A DNA stretch of 64,000 nucleotides from Aureimonas sp. AU12 (lineage in GTDB: Bacteria > Pseudomonadota > Alphaproteobacteria > Rhizobiales > Rhizobiaceae), in the NCBI RefSeq assembly GCF_001463705.1, contig NZ_BBWH01000020.1:96125-160124 (forward strand), read 5' to 3'. Position numbers and translations under genes: made by a program. Of the stretch, positions 19,098 through 28,614 are shown one piece after another. The stretch's first letter is position 1. Every line of letters starts with the position of its first letter. The notes below the pieces were generated by a model. It was not told the origin of the DNA and searched no databases. It saw only the letters and a program-made list of their open reading frames with translations.

Positions 19098-20785
19098 GGC
19101 CGATCCTCGCCCCGGCGAAACCGGTTCGCAAACGCCCGCGCCGGCTTGCCGGGTGGCTGGCGAGCGCGCTTCTCGCCGTCACCACGCTGGTTCCGGCGAC
19201 CGCCGCCGCCAAGACCTTCGTCTTCTGTTCCGAAAGCAATCCCGAGGCGATCAACCCGCAGCTGGCGATCACCGGCACCGCGATGGATGCGGCACGGCCG
19301 ATGTTCGAGACGCTCGTCGAGTTCAAGCCGGGCACGACCGAGATCCAGCCGGCGCTCGCCACCGCATGGGAGATATCGCCGGACGGGCGCGACTATACGT
19401 TCCACCTGCGCCAGGGTGTCGCCTTCCACGCCAATGACGAGTTCACCCCGACGCGGCCACTGACCGCCGCCGACGTCGTCTTCTCGATCGAACGGCAATG
19501 GCGCGCCGACAATCCGTTCCACACCGTGTCCGGCCCGCGCTTCGACTATTTCGCCGATGCCGGCTTTTCCGATCTTCTCGAAGCGGTAGAGGCGCCCGAT
19601 CCCCACACGGTCCGCATTCGCCTCAGGCGCGCCGAGGCGCCGTTCCTCGCCAACCTGACGATGCCGTTCCTCTCGATCCTCTCGGCCGAATATGCCGAGG
19701 CGATGCTGCGCCGGGGCACGCCCGACCACATCGACATCCGCCCGATCGGCACCGGGCCGTTTCAGCTCGTCGATTTCCGGCCGAACGTGATGGTGCGCTA
19801 CCGCGCCTTCGAGCACTCTTGGCGCGGTCGCCAGCCCATCGACACGCTGGTCTTCTCGATCACCCCCACCGCCTCGGCGCGGCTGACGAAGCTCTCGTCG
19901 GGCGAATGCCACATGAGCGCCTATCCGAGCGCCGAGGACATCCGGGCCATCCGCGCCCATCCCGCGCTGAAGCTCTACGAGAAGCCGGCTTTCAACATCG
20001 GCTATCTCGCCATCAACACGACCCGCCCGCCCTTCGACGACCCCCGCGTGCGCCGCGCGCTCAACCTCGCGATCGACCGCCCGGCGATCCTCGCCGCGAT
20101 CTACGGCGACAGCGCCGTTCCCGCCGTGAACCCGCTGCCGCCGACGCTCTGGGCCTATGACGAGACCGCCGAGCCCGACCCCTACGACCTGCCGCGCGCC
20201 CGCGCGCTGATGCGCGAGGCCGGGTTCGAGGACGGTCTCGACGTCGATCTCTGGTACCTGCCGGTGTCGCGGCCCTACAATCCCGACGGGGCGGGCGTCT
20301 ACGCGATGATCGCCGCCGATCTCGAGAAGCTGGGTATCCGCACCTATCCGCGCACGGCCGACTGGAACACCTACCGGCAGATCATGCAGGACGGCAACGT
20401 GACGCTGGCCCTCTACGGCTGGACCGGCGACAATGGCGACCCCGACAACTTCATGAACACGCTGCTCGGCTGCGCCGCAGCGCGGATTGGGGGCAACAAC
20501 ATCGCCCGCTGGTGCGACCCCGAGTTCGACCGGCGCATCCGCGAGGCGCAGACCGTGTCCGACATCGCCGTGCGGCGCCGGCTCTATGTCGAGGCGCAGC
20601 GCATCTTCCGGCAGGCCAGCCCCTGGGTGCCGATCGCCCATTCGGTTTTCGCGGTCGGCGCGCGGCGCGAGGTCCGCAACTTCGTGGTCGACCCGCTCGG
20701 CTACCACAACTTCGCCGGGGTCGATCTCGCGGACGAGGATCTGTCCCGCGAAGACCTGCCTCGTGAGGGCGAGCCGGCGAACTGA
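19094..20785 (+). CDS. Family 5 (oligopeptide/nickel-type) periplasmic binding protein, linked to a sensor kinase
   Basis: A 563-residue secreted solute-binding protein. A signal peptide with a basic n-region (KPVRKRPRRLAG) and hydrophobic core ends before AAAKTFVFCSE. SBP_bac_5 signatures are present: WEISPDGRDYTFHLRQGVAFH, DPRVRRALNLAIDR and PIGTGPFQLVDF. The family binds peptides, opines, sugars or metal chelates. No permease or ATPase gene is near. The start overlaps the kinase stop (ATGA), so the protein may serve as a sensory partner rather than, or as well as, a transport component. Ligand unknown. Confidence 0.88.
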   Translation: MRPILAPAKPVRKRPRRLAGWLASALLAVTTLVPATAAAKTFVFCSESNPEAINPQLAITGTAMDAARPMFETLVEFKPGTTEIQPALATAWEISPDGRDYTFHLRQGVAFHANDEFTPTRPLTAADVVFSIERQWRADNPFHTVSGPRFDYFADAGFSDLLEAVEAPDPHTVRIRLRRAEAPFLANLTMPFLSILSAEYAEAMLRRGTPDHIDIRPIGTGPFQLVDFRPNVMVRYRAFEHSWRGRQPIDTLVFSITPTASARLTKLSSGECHMSAYPSAEDIRAIRAHPALKLYEKPAFNIGYLAINTTRPPFDDPRVRRALNLAIDRPAILAAIYGDSAVPAVNPLPPTLWAYDETAEPDPYDLPRARALMREAGFEDGLDVDLWYLPVSRPYNPDGAGVYAMIAADLEKLGIRTYPRTADWNTYRQIMQDGNVTLALYGWTGDNGDPDNFMNTLLGCAAARIGGNNIARWCDPEFDRRIREAQTVSDIAVRRRLYVEAQRIFRQASPWVPIAHSVFAVGARREVRNFVVDPLGYHNFAGVDLADEDLSREDLPREGEPAN

Positions 20786-20809
20786 CGGCCGCCGGCCGCC
20801 TCGCGGGTC

Positions 20810-22411
20810 TTACCGCAGCTGCGTCGCGGGTGTCAGCGTCGTGTAGTTCAGGGGGTGGGACACTGCGCCCTCGACGCGCGCCGAGACCGCGTCGAACGTT
20901 GTCTCGTGGACGATCGGCACCACCACGCTCTCGTGCACCACGATGCCGGCGACCTCGCGATAGAGCGCGAAGCGCCGTTCGGGATCGTCGTCGGCCCGCG
21001 CGCGCCGCAGCGCCTCGTCGATCTCCGGCCGGCAGACATGGGCAAGATTGTAGGAGCCGCCGCAGGCGAAGTCCGCCGCCAGGAAGCCGATGGGCTCGGC
21101 AACGTCGGTGAGATAGCCGCGCGACAGGAGCGCCAGGTCGAAATGCCCGGCGAGGAGGTCGGGCTCCAGTCCCGCATAGGTGCCGATCTCGATCTCGACG
21201 GCGATGCCGACCTCGGCCAGCGCATCCCGGATCGTCGTCGCGAGATCGGGAAAGTCGGACCGCTCGGAATAGGCGAGGAGGCGCAGGCGCAGGTGTCGCG
21301 GCGCGATGCCGGCTTCGCTGAGGAGCAGCCGGGCGCGCGCGGGATCGTAGGGGCTGGGACCGGGTCCCCGCCCGGCGTCGAGATCGGCGAGATCGGGCTG
21401 GCGGAACTGTGCGGCCGCATCGGGCTGCGCCTCGTCGGCTGGCAGCCCCCAAGGCTCTCCCGGCCGGAACAGCCCGGCGGCGGGTGGCATCAGGCCGTCG
21501 TAGAGCCCGTCCGAGATCGCCTCCCGGTCGATCGCCGCGGCCACCGCGCCGCGAAGACGGGCATCGGCGAGCGGACCGGAGCCGTTGTTGAGCACGAGAA
21601 GCGTGAGGCGCGGCGCCGGCACCTCGCGAAGGTCGAGGCCGGGCGTGCGCCGAAGGGTGGAGAAGCTAGCGGTCGGCACGAGGCGCGCGATGTCGGCGGC
21701 GCCCGAGGCGACGTCGGCGGCGCGGCTGGTGCCGTTCGGCACGAAGCGGATCCGGGCCTCCGCCAGGGCCGGCGCGCCGCCCCAGTAGTCGGGATTGGCG
21801 TGAACGCTCAGCCCCACGCCCGGCTCGACCGCGGTGATCGCGAAGGGGCCGGTGCAATGGCCCACCGGATCGACCCCGTCGCCGCGAAAGGCGGCGGGCG
21901 ACAGGATCGCCGTCGCCGGGGAGGCGAGATGGGCCGGCAGCACCGCCAGGGGCTCGCGCGTGGTGATGCGCACGGCCATTGGCCCCGCCGGCTCCACGGC
22001 GGCGATGAGGCGTGTCGAGAAGGCGCGGGCGGGAACGGCTTCGCGCAACAGATGGTCGAGCGCCAGCGTCACGCTGTCGGCGTCGAGCGGCGCGCCGTCT
22101 TGGAACCGGACGCCCGGACGCAGCGCGAACTCCCAGACCGTGGGCGCGAGCCGCCGAAACGACAGCGCCAGCCAGGGTGTCATCCGGCCGCTCTCGTCGA
22201 CCCGCGTCAGCCCCTCGTAGCAGCCGGCGCGCGCGCCGACATAGGCGTCGTCGGAGGCCATCTGCCAAGGGTTTCCGGGGATCCAGCTCTCGTCGACCAC
22301 GAGGACATCGGCCGCGCGTGCCGGGCCGACCGCGCCGAGCCCCGACAGCGCAAGCGCAACGGCCGCGACGAGCAGGCGGGACAACCGATATCGCGGGGTC
22401 AGCGGCGCCAC
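20810..22411 (-). CDS. Second family 5 (DppA/NikA-type) periplasmic binding protein
   Basis: A 533-residue secreted binding protein of the same superfamily, convergent with the previous one. The chosen GTG at 22411 follows AAGGGG and gives a normal signal peptide (RYRLSRLLVAAVALALSG..ARA before ADVLVVDES). An ATG at 22540 with an acceptable GAAGGG site would add a 43-residue Pro/Ala-rich leader, which is possible. Motifs: TPWLALSFRRLAPTVWEFALRPG, FQDGAPLDADSV and DARLRGAVAAAIDREAI. No importer genes adjoin it. The two stops are only 25 bases apart, and the two proteins differ clearly in sequence, so this is not a recent duplication. Confidence 0.85.
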   Translation of the reverse strand: MAPLTPRYRLSRLLVAAVALALSGLGAVGPARAADVLVVDESWIPGNPWQMASDDAYVGARAGCYEGLTRVDESGRMTPWLALSFRRLAPTVWEFALRPGVRFQDGAPLDADSVTLALDHLLREAVPARAFSTRLIAAVEPAGPMAVRITTREPLAVLPAHLASPATAILSPAAFRGDGVDPVGHCTGPFAITAVEPGVGLSVHANPDYWGGAPALAEARIRFVPNGTSRAADVASGAADIARLVPTASFSTLRRTPGLDLREVPAPRLTLLVLNNGSGPLADARLRGAVAAAIDREAISDGLYDGLMPPAAGLFRPGEPWGLPADEAQPDAAAQFRQPDLADLDAGRGPGPSPYDPARARLLLSEAGIAPRHLRLRLLAYSERSDFPDLATTIRDALAEVGIAVEIEIGTYAGLEPDLLAGHFDLALLSRGYLTDVAEPIGFLAADFACGGSYNLAHVCRPEIDEALRRARADDDPERRFALYREVAGIVVHESVVVPIVHETTFDAVSARVEGAVSHPLNYTTLTPATQLR

Positions 22412-22765
22412 GCCGGATCCCCTTGCGAGCGGGGCCGGTCGGACACGATCGGCGGGACGGGGGGCCGGTTTGGCCGCCGACGCATTTGGGGCAGCAAGGC
22501 CCGGCGGTGGGGACGCGACGGGCCTGCGCATGATGTTCATTTCGGCCCTTCGTGGCCGTGCGAACGGCCTGCAAAGGACGAGGATCGAACGAAACGCGGT
22601 CTTTGGCCAGCCCGTTTTTCCAGTTCGTGCGACCGGTGTGCCGCCCGCGCCTCACAGCGATGGCGTTGGGCGCGCCCCGGCAAGGTCGCGGCTCGTCGCG
22701 ACCGGGTGGAGCCGCCCGGCCGCTCGTTCATGGGGTCGCCGAAACCGTGTGGGCCGGCGCCGGCC
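22412..22765. other. Gap of about 350 bases between binding-protein gene and epmB
   Basis: The left part (to 22540) may be the coding leader of the binding protein if the ATG start is used. The rest holds its promoter region and the downstream end of the epmB transcript. No gene, RNA or clear terminator was seen. Confidence 0.45.
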
Positions 22766-23815
22766 TTAGACCTTCGGCGGATAGGCGTGGAGCCGCCCTT
22801 CGCGGTCGCGCACGCGCCAGGTCTCGCCGTCGCCGTCGCCGTCGTCCGCGCGCGAGATGGCGGCACGGGCGATCGGCACCTTGCCGTGGCCGCCGGGAAT
22901 GTCGAGCACGTAGGTCGGCTGGCAGAGGCCGGAGATGCGCCCGCGCAGCGCCTCGACGAGCGCCTGGCCCGTCTCGATCGAGGTGCGCAGATGCGCGGTG
23001 CCGGGGGCGAGGTCGCCCTGGTGGAGATAGTAGGGCTTCACCCGGTTCTCGACGAAGGCGCGCATCAGCGCCGCCAGCGTTTCGGCGTCGTCGTTGACGC
23101 CGGCCAGCAGCACCGACTGGCTGACCATCGGAATGCCGGCATTCACCAACCGCGCGATGGCGGCGCGCGCGGCCGGGGTGAACTCGGCGGGGTGGTTGGC
23201 ATGGAGCGCCACGAACACCGCGCCGTCGAAGCGCTTCAGCGCCGCGATGAGCGCCGCGTCGACGCGAGCGGGGTCGACGGTGGGAACGCGCGTGTGCAGC
23301 CGTAGGACGCGCACATGCGGGATGGCGGCGAGTTCGGCGGCGATCGCGCCGAGCCGGCGCGGCGAGAGGAGGAACGGATCGCCCCCCGTCACCACGACCT
23401 CCCAGATCTCGGGATGGGCGGCGACGTAGCCGAGCGCTGCGGCAAGCTCCGCCTCGGTGAGCGAGCCCGAGCCGCCGGGGCCGACGACCTCGCGTCGGAA
23501 ACAGAAGCGGCAATAGACCGGGCAGACATGCAGGGGCTTCAGGAGCACGCGGTCGGGATAGCGGTGGACGATGCCGGGCAGCGGCGAATGCACTTCGTCG
23601 CCGATCGGATCGGCGCGCTCCTGCGGCGTCGTCAGGAGTTCTTCGGCGCGCGGCAGGAACTGGCGGCCAATGCCATCGTCGGCATGGTCGATCAGTTCGG
23701 CCATGTCGGGCGTGACGGCGACCGCGTAGCGCGCGGCGACGCGCTCGAGTTCGGGCAGGCGCGCCGGGTCGACATGGCCGGCGGCGACGAGATCGGCGGG
23801 GCTGCGAAGGGTCAC
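22766..23815 (-). CDS. epmB: EF-P beta-lysylation protein EpmB (lysine 2,3-aminomutase family)
   Basis: A 349-residue radical-SAM, PLP-dependent enzyme. The cluster motif CX3CX2C is at C98, C102 and C105 ([14 protein letters not shown]). [10 protein letters not shown] follows, and the PLP lysine is K312 in IPGGHGKVP. It converts (S)-alpha-lysine to (R)-beta-lysine for EF-P modification. Length fits EpmB (about 340) rather than the longer catabolic lysine 2,3-aminomutases. The GTG start overlaps the epmA stop by four bases. Together with epmA and the divergent efp it forms the complete lysylation module. Confidence 0.92.
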   Translation of the reverse strand: MTLRSPADLVAAGHVDPARLPELERVAARYAVAVTPDMAELIDHADDGIGRQFLPRAEELLTTPQERADPIGDEVHSPLPGIVHRYPDRVLLKPLHVCPVYCRFCFRREVVGPGGSGSLTEAELAAALGYVAAHPEIWEVVVTGGDPFLLSPRRLGAIAAELAAIPHVRVLRLHTRVPTVDPARVDAALIAALKRFDGAVFVALHANHPAEFTPAARAAIARLVNAGIPMVSQSVLLAGVNDDAETLAALMRAFVENRVKPYYLHQGDLAPGTAHLRTSIETGQALVEALRGRISGLCQPTYVLDIPGGHGKVPIARAAISRADDGDGDGETWRVRDREGRLHAYPPKV

Positions 23816-24864
23816 GGGCCGGTGTCCGCCACGGGCGTCCAGATCACGTCCTCGACACGCGACGCGCCGACCGCGAGCATCGCCAGCCGGTCGAAGCCGA
23901 GCGCGATGCCGCTGGCCTCGGGCATGATCGCGAGCGCTGCGAGGAAGTCCTCGTCGATCGGGTAGCGCTCGCCGTAGACGCGCTCCTTCTCGTCCATCTC
24001 CGCCACCAGCCGGCGGCGCTGCTCGGCGGGGTCGGTCAGCTCGCCGAAGGCATTGGCGAGCTCGACGCCGCAGCAATAGAGCTCGAACCGCTCGGCGACG
24101 CGGGGATCCCCGGCCTTGCGGCGGGCGAGCGCGGCCTCGGGCACGGGATAGTCGCAAAGGACGCTCGCCCGTCCGAGCCCAAGCGTCGGCTCGACGCGCT
24201 CCACCATCACGCGGCTGAAGAGATCGGCCCAGCCGTCGTCCGGCGCGGTGCGCAGCCCGGCCGCCTCCAGCCCGGCGCGAAGGCCCTCGCGGTCGGTCGA
24301 GCCGTCGGGCGCGACGGTCGCGAGAAGGTCGATGCCGGCATGACGCTCGAAGGCTTCGGCGACGGTGACGACCTCGATCGGGGCGAGCGGATCGGCCTCG
24401 CGGCCCCGGAAGGCGAACCGCGAGCGCCCGCCGATCTCGGCGGCGAGCGCCAGGAGCGCGGCGCAGTCCTCGACCAAGGCCCCGGTGGTCTCGCCGACGC
24501 GATACCATTCGAGCATGGTGAACTCCGGATGGTGCAGCGCCCCGCGCTCGCGGTTGCGATAGACCGGGCCGAAGGAGAGGATGCGCCGCTCGCCGGCCGC
24601 CAGGAGCTTCTTGCAGGCAAATTCCGGCGATGTATGGAGATAGAGGGTCTGGGGCGCGTGCCCGAGGATTTCGGCCCGCGTCTCGAAGGCCGCGAGATGG
24701 GCTTCGTTGCCGGGCGAGACCTGCAGCGCGGCGGCCTCGATCTCGACGAAATCGCGCGCCGCGAACCAGTCGCGAATGCCGCGCGCCATCGCGTTGCGCT
24801 TCAGGAGGCGCGGCCGACGGTCGGCATGGACATGCGGGGTCCACCAGGGCGAGGCATCGGTCAT
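23812..24864 (-). CDS. epmA: EF-P lysine lysyltransferase EpmA (GenX/PoxA)
   Basis: A 350-residue class II lysyl-tRNA-synthetase-like protein with no anticodon-binding domain. Motif 2 is visible as [23 protein letters not shown], and motif 3 as [12 protein letters not shown]. The TSPEF motif binds the substrate. It attaches beta-lysine to Lys34 of elongation factor P. First gene of the leftward epmA-epmB operon, divergent from efp by 162 bases. Confidence 0.93.
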   Translation of the reverse strand: MTDASPWWTPHVHADRRPRLLKRNAMARGIRDWFAARDFVEIEAAALQVSPGNEAHLAAFETRAEILGHAPQTLYLHTSPEFACKKLLAAGERRILSFGPVYRNRERGALHHPEFTMLEWYRVGETTGALVEDCAALLALAAEIGGRSRFAFRGREADPLAPIEVVTVAEAFERHAGIDLLATVAPDGSTDREGLRAGLEAAGLRTAPDDGWADLFSRVMVERVEPTLGLGRASVLCDYPVPEAALARRKAGDPRVAERFELYCCGVELANAFGELTDPAEQRRRLVAEMDEKERVYGERYPIDEDFLAALAIMPEASGIALGFDRLAMLAVGASRVEDVIWTPVADTGP

Positions 24865-25026
24865 GGCAGGCTCGAAGATCCAGGGGCCGGGGTGGGTCCG
24901 GGGTGGGCGCCGCGCGGGGAGGACCGGGCGGGAAGCGCTGGCGATCCGGCGCCAGATGGGCTAGGGCGCAGGGGAAGGCCGCCAGAGCCCAGATCCATCA
25001 ACCCCATCGTGTCAGGAAAACCGTCC

Positions 25027-25596
25027 GTGAAAGTGATCGCCAGTTCGCTCCGCAAAGGCAACGTCGTCGAACGGGAGGACGGCAAGCTCTACGTCATCCT
25101 CTTCGCCGAGAACATCCATCCTGGCAAGGGCACGCCCGTGACCCAGCTCGACATGCGCCGCATCGCCGACGGCGTGAAGGTGTCCGAGCGCTACCGCACC
25201 ACCGAGCAGGTCGAGCGCGCCTTCGTCGAGGAGCGCGATCACACGTTCCTCTACAATGACGGCGACGGCTACCACTTCATGAATCCCGAGACCTTCGATC
25301 AGGTCGCGGTGCCCGAGAGCGTCGTCGGCGATCAGGCGCCCTACCTCATCGAGAACATGGCCGTGCAGGTCTCCATCTACAACGGCGTGGCGATCTCGAT
25401 CGAACTGCCGCAGCGCGTGACCTTCGAGGTGACGGACACCGAGCCGACCACGAAGGGCCAGACGGCCTCCTCCTCCTACAAGCCCGCGATCCTCTCGAAC
25501 GGCGTTCGCACCCTCGTTCCCCCGCATATCGCGCCGGGCACGCGGATCGTCGTGATGACGGCCGATGGCTCCTATGTCGAGCGCGCCAAGGACTGA
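25027..25596 (+). CDS. efp: Elongation factor P
   Basis: A 189-residue translation factor that relieves ribosome stalling at consecutive prolines. The start is GTG at 25027 after AGGAAAA (25014-25020); this gives [12 protein letters not shown] and the normal length. The modification site is K34 in HPGKGTP, the residue lysylated by EpmA. The C-terminal OB domains have [16 protein letters not shown] and end SYVERAKD, as in rhizobial EF-P. The in-frame upstream extension to 24340 is antisense to epmA and is not coding. Confidence 0.95.
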   Translation: MKVIASSLRKGNVVEREDGKLYVILFAENIHPGKGTPVTQLDMRRIADGVKVSERYRTTEQVERAFVEERDHTFLYNDGDGYHFMNPETFDQVAVPESVVGDQAPYLIENMAVQVSIYNGVAISIELPQRVTFEVTDTEPTTKGQTASSSYKPAILSNGVRTLVPPHIAPGTRIVVMTADGSYVERAKD

Positions 25597-25697
25597 TGCG
25601 ACGACGGGCGGGGAGGGGCGAGAGCGCCGCTTTCCCCGCCGGGACGACGCGGGCGTGACGCCGGTGCGGGCGTGATGGCAGACGGGAAGGGACTTCG

Positions 25698-26807
25698 ATG
25701 AGCAACCGGGCGGATCGGCGGGCGACCGCGAAGATCGCGAAACAGGCCGTCAAGCGGGCGCGCACGCCGACCGAGAGCGGCATCCTGCGCGCCGCCGCGG
25801 CGTTCGCGGGCGAGGATCTCGTGGGCCTCCTCGGCCCCCATCTCGACGCGGACGATTTCGACGACGCCTGGGCGCGGCTCACCCCGGATCTCCACGACAT
25901 TCTCGAGGATCGCTTCGGGGAGTTCCAGGCGCAGGCTTATGCCGAAGCCGGGCTCGGAACGCTGGACGCCGCCGAGGCCGGTGAGCGCAGCATTGGGATG
26001 GGCGTTCGGCTGTTCCTCTGCCCCGTGGTCGGCGCGCCCGACCGACTGTCGCGCTTTGCCGCCAGCCCGGCCGATCTCGGCCGGCTCGCCGCTTCGCTGC
26101 GCGAGTTCGGCGTGGTGCCGGAGACGGGCCGCTGCCTCGTCGTGCCCGGTCTCGTCCCGATCTCGGCCTTCGCGCCCTCCGCCACGACGCCCGGCCGGGT
26201 GCGCGCCCTCTACCGGAACCTTCGCGCCCGCCTGATCGAGCCCGAAGGCGCACCGTCCGGCCAGGGTGATGCGGCCGGACTGTCCAACCTCCTCGGAGGG
26301 CGTCCCGAGGATGCCGGCGCAGGAGCCGCGTTCGCCGCGCTCGTCGGCATCGAGCTGGTCCCGATGGGCCGTGCGGAGGGGACAGAGGTCCCGGAGGAGG
26401 AGCTCGACGCCGAGGATATGGCGCGAGCCGCGGCCCTCGCCTCCTGGCACGATTCCTACGCCGCCGAGGTCGAGGGCGTCGCGATCAGCGCGCCGCTGGA
26501 CTGGCCGGCCTGCGCCGCCGCGCTCGCCTTCGAAACGGTGCTGGTGCCGATGGAAGCCGCGCGCCTCGCCCGAAAGCTGCCGGACGGGAACCCGGACACG
26601 ATCCACACCGGACTGTCCGACGATGGCGACCGCGTTTTGGTGTCGGCCGTCTACGGACGTGTCGCGCTCGGGCCGTTCCCGGCCGCCGCCGAACTCGTCT
26701 GGTTCGATGCGGACGAGTTCTTCGGCCGGGCCGAGGCGAGTGCCGGGGCGCTCATCGAGCACGATAGCGAACGCGGCGTGATGGAGACGCTTCTCGCGCG
26801 TCGCTGA
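25698..26807 (+). CDS. Conserved-looking hypothetical protein, function unknown
   Basis: A 369-residue cytoplasmic-looking protein that I do not recognise. The N-terminus is basic and helical (SNRADRRATAKIAKQAVKRAR), the rest acidic and Ala-rich. Two segments hint at repeated hydrophobic beta elements (VRLFLCPVVGAPDRL and GRCLVVPGLVPISAF). There is no signal peptide or membrane span. Codon use matches its neighbours, which supports a real gene. It stands alone between efp and the SMR gene, in the same direction, about 100 bases after efp. Confidence 0.75.
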   Translation: MSNRADRRATAKIAKQAVKRARTPTESGILRAAAAFAGEDLVGLLGPHLDADDFDDAWARLTPDLHDILEDRFGEFQAQAYAEAGLGTLDAAEAGERSIGMGVRLFLCPVVGAPDRLSRFAASPADLGRLAASLREFGVVPETGRCLVVPGLVPISAFAPSATTPGRVRALYRNLRARLIEPEGAPSGQGDAAGLSNLLGGRPEDAGAGAAFAALVGIELVPMGRAEGTEVPEEELDAEDMARAAALASWHDSYAAEVEGVAISAPLDWPACAAALAFETVLVPMEAARLARKLPDGNPDTIHTGLSDDGDRVLVSAVYGRVALGPFPAAAELVWFDADEFFGRAEASAGALIEHDSERGVMETLLARR

Positions 26808-26958
26808 GCCAACGAAACGGGGGGCGGCCTCCGGCAAGGCACAACGCCGCGTTCGTTTCGCAAGGGACGCCGAGCGTGATGGAACGGCGGCAGCCTTGCA
26901 TGAAACCAAACGGTTGGTATCTTTCGGCGACCTGATCCTGTTCGCCGAAAGATCCGCC

Positions 26959-27300
26959 ATGACCCCCGCTTACGCCTACGGCGCTCTTGCCATCGCGATC
27001 GTCTGCGAGGTCATCGGCACCCTGTTCCTGCAGAAGTCCGAGCAGTTCTCGAAGCTGGCGCCGACGCTGGCGATGGCGGTCTTCTACGTCGGCTCGTTCT
27101 TCTTCCTCTCGCAGGCGCTGAAGCTGCTGCCGCTCGGCATCGCCTATGCGATCTGGGGCGGGCTCGGCATCGTCCTGACCGCCGTCATCGGCGTCGTGGT
27201 CTTGCGGCAGACGCTCGATACGCCGGCGATGGTCGGCATCGCGATGATCGTCGGCGGCGTCGTGGTGGTGAACACGCTCTCGCAGTCGGGCGGGCACTGA
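26959..27300 (+). CDS. Small multidrug resistance (SMR) efflux protein, EmrE-like
   Basis: A 113-residue inner-membrane protein with four spans. The proton/drug-coupling glutamate is E17 in AIVCEVIGTLFLQKSE. The conserved GIAYAIWGGLGIVLTA span and ending VVVNTLSQ match EmrE-type antiporters, which export quaternary cations as dimers. The start at 26959 was chosen over an upstream codon because it gives the standard N-terminus. Two bases separate its stop from a TetR gene, which probably regulates it. Confidence 0.9.
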   Translation: MTPAYAYGALAIAIVCEVIGTLFLQKSEQFSKLAPTLAMAVFYVGSFFFLSQALKLLPLGIAYAIWGGLGIVLTAVIGVVVLRQTLDTPAMVGIAMIVGGVVVVNTLSQSGGH

Positions 27301-27302
27301 AG

Positions 27303-27857
27303 GTGGAGAACGCCCACAGGCGCAAGAAGCAGCCCGGGATCGTCCGGCGCGCGCTTCTCGACCATGCCGCACGGCTCGTGGTCGAGGAGGGGCTGGCGGC
27401 GGTGACGGTGCAGGCAGTCTCCGATGCCGCGGGCGTCACCAAGGGCGGCTTCATGCACCATTTCCCGAGCAAGCAGGCGCTGATCACCGCCGTCTTCGAG
27501 GATCTGCTCGGCCAGATCGACCGCGATCTCGACGCCCGGATGGCCGGTGATCCCGAGCCGTGGGGATCGTTCACCAGGGCCTATGTCGAGGCGGTGCTGG
27601 ACATGGTGCCGCGTGGCGATGGCGGGCCGCTGGCCGCGCTGTCGCTTTCGTGGTTGACCGATGCCGGGTTGCGGACCCTTTGGGCGGACTGGTTCGCGGA
27701 GCGCCTCCGCCGCCATGACGCTACGGACGGGGCGGTGTCGCTGGCGGTGGTCCGCCTCGCTGCCGACGGTCTCTGGCTTTCGGATCTTGCGGGGATCGCG
27801 GTGGCCGACTGCAACGCGCTTCGCCGGCATCTCGTCGAGGCGACGCGACCGGCCTGA
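27303..27857 (+). CDS. TetR-family transcriptional regulator
   Basis: A 184-residue repressor. The N-terminal helix-turn-helix (about 15-60) has IVRRALLDHAARLVVEEG and the typical AAGVTKGGFMHHFPSKQAL. The C-terminal ligand-binding half is helical (SFTRAYVEAVLDMV, GLWLSDLAGI). The GTG start lies two bases after the SMR stop, so the two form an operon. Autoregulation of the efflux gene in response to its substrates is the likely role. Confidence 0.9.
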   Translation: MENAHRRKKQPGIVRRALLDHAARLVVEEGLAAVTVQAVSDAAGVTKGGFMHHFPSKQALITAVFEDLLGQIDRDLDARMAGDPEPWGSFTRAYVEAVLDMVPRGDGGPLAALSLSWLTDAGLRTLWADWFAERLRRHDATDGAVSLAVVRLAADGLWLSDLAGIAVADCNALRRHLVEATRPA

Positions 27858-28024
27858 CCCGGGCTTCGCATCGGCCGGCGGTTCCCGGTGCCCTGCGCTT
27901 CCGTGCCCGGTTTCCGACCGATGATCTCGCTTGTTGACGCCAGAGGGGCGGAACTTCCGGTTCCCTAGGCCATTTCGTTCGCAATCGCGAGATCGCGAAT
28001 GGAACGGGAACGAGGACGACGGAC

Positions 28025-28291
28025 ATGAACGACGCAGGCATCGGCTGGATCGCGGCCATCATCATCGGCGGCTTGGCAGGTTGGCTCGCGAACCGGTTCA
28101 TGGGGCGCGACACCGGGGTCTTCCTCAATATCCTCATGGGCATCCTCGGCGCGGCCATCGCCAGCTTCCTGTTCGGCCTGATCGGCGTCTCCTTCGGAGG
28201 CTGGTTCGGCTATCTGGTGGCAGGCTTCGTCGGCGCCTGCATTCTCATCGCCATCATGCGGGCGGTCACCGGACGCACGGTTCGCCGCTGA
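28025..28291 (+). CDS. GlsB/YeaQ/YmgE family small membrane protein
   Basis: An 88-residue protein with three glycine-rich membrane spans: IGWIAAIIIGGLAGWLANRFMG, then FLNILMGILGAAIASFLFG, then a last span before a basic tail. The family is often stress-induced; the biochemical role is unknown. An imperfect palindrome (CGTTCGCAATCGCGA / TCGCGAATGGAACG, 27975-28005) lies about 20 bases upstream and could be regulatory. Confidence 0.88.
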   Translation: MNDAGIGWIAAIIIGGLAGWLANRFMGRDTGVFLNILMGILGAAIASFLFGLIGVSFGGWFGYLVAGFVGACILIAIMRAVTGRTVRR

Positions 28292-28305
28292 TCGATGCCG
28301 CACCG

Positions 28306-28338
28306 GCCGTCCCGCAATGACGCGCCGTGCGGGACGGC
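28306..28338 (+). terminator. Hairpin after the GlsB-family gene
   Basis: GCCGTCCCGCA (28306-28316) and TGCGGGACGGC (28328-28338) form a perfect 11-bp stem with an 11-base loop, 15 bases beyond the stop codon. No run of T follows, so termination strength is uncertain. Confidence 0.5.
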
Positions 28339-28614
28339 TCGACATCTTCCGGGGCCCGGCGGATTTTCGCGCAAGCGAAGACCGTCGGGCTCTTCGGCTT
28401 TTGGCCGGCCTGATCGGATCGCCGCGACACGGGCTGTTGGCGCAAAGGGCCGATCTGCCTTCCATCGCGACCGAGGTGCTCATAACGACGGCCGTGGTGC
28501 GGCGATCGCGTTCGTCATGGGGGAGACCTTTCGGCCGATATGTGTTATGGCCAGCCTCCACGCAGGGAAAGCGGCGATTGCCGACCCTCGTCACGATCAT
28601 CAGCGAGACCCGAT
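28339..28614. other. Non-coding stretch before the DUF6481 gene
   Basis: With the hairpin this completes a gap of about 320 bases. Open frames here have no ribosome sites or recognisable products. It should hold the promoter of the next gene, but no clear box was found. Confidence 0.45.

Noticed and set aside
26916..26920. GGTAT half-site upstream of the SMR gene as another NanR-like operator
   Set aside because: A single five-base match without a second arm, next to genes with their own TetR regulator.
27950..27979. General-stress (EcfG-type GGAAC..CGTT) promoter before the GlsB gene
   Set aside because: The two boxes are 21 bases apart; the known spacing is 16-17.
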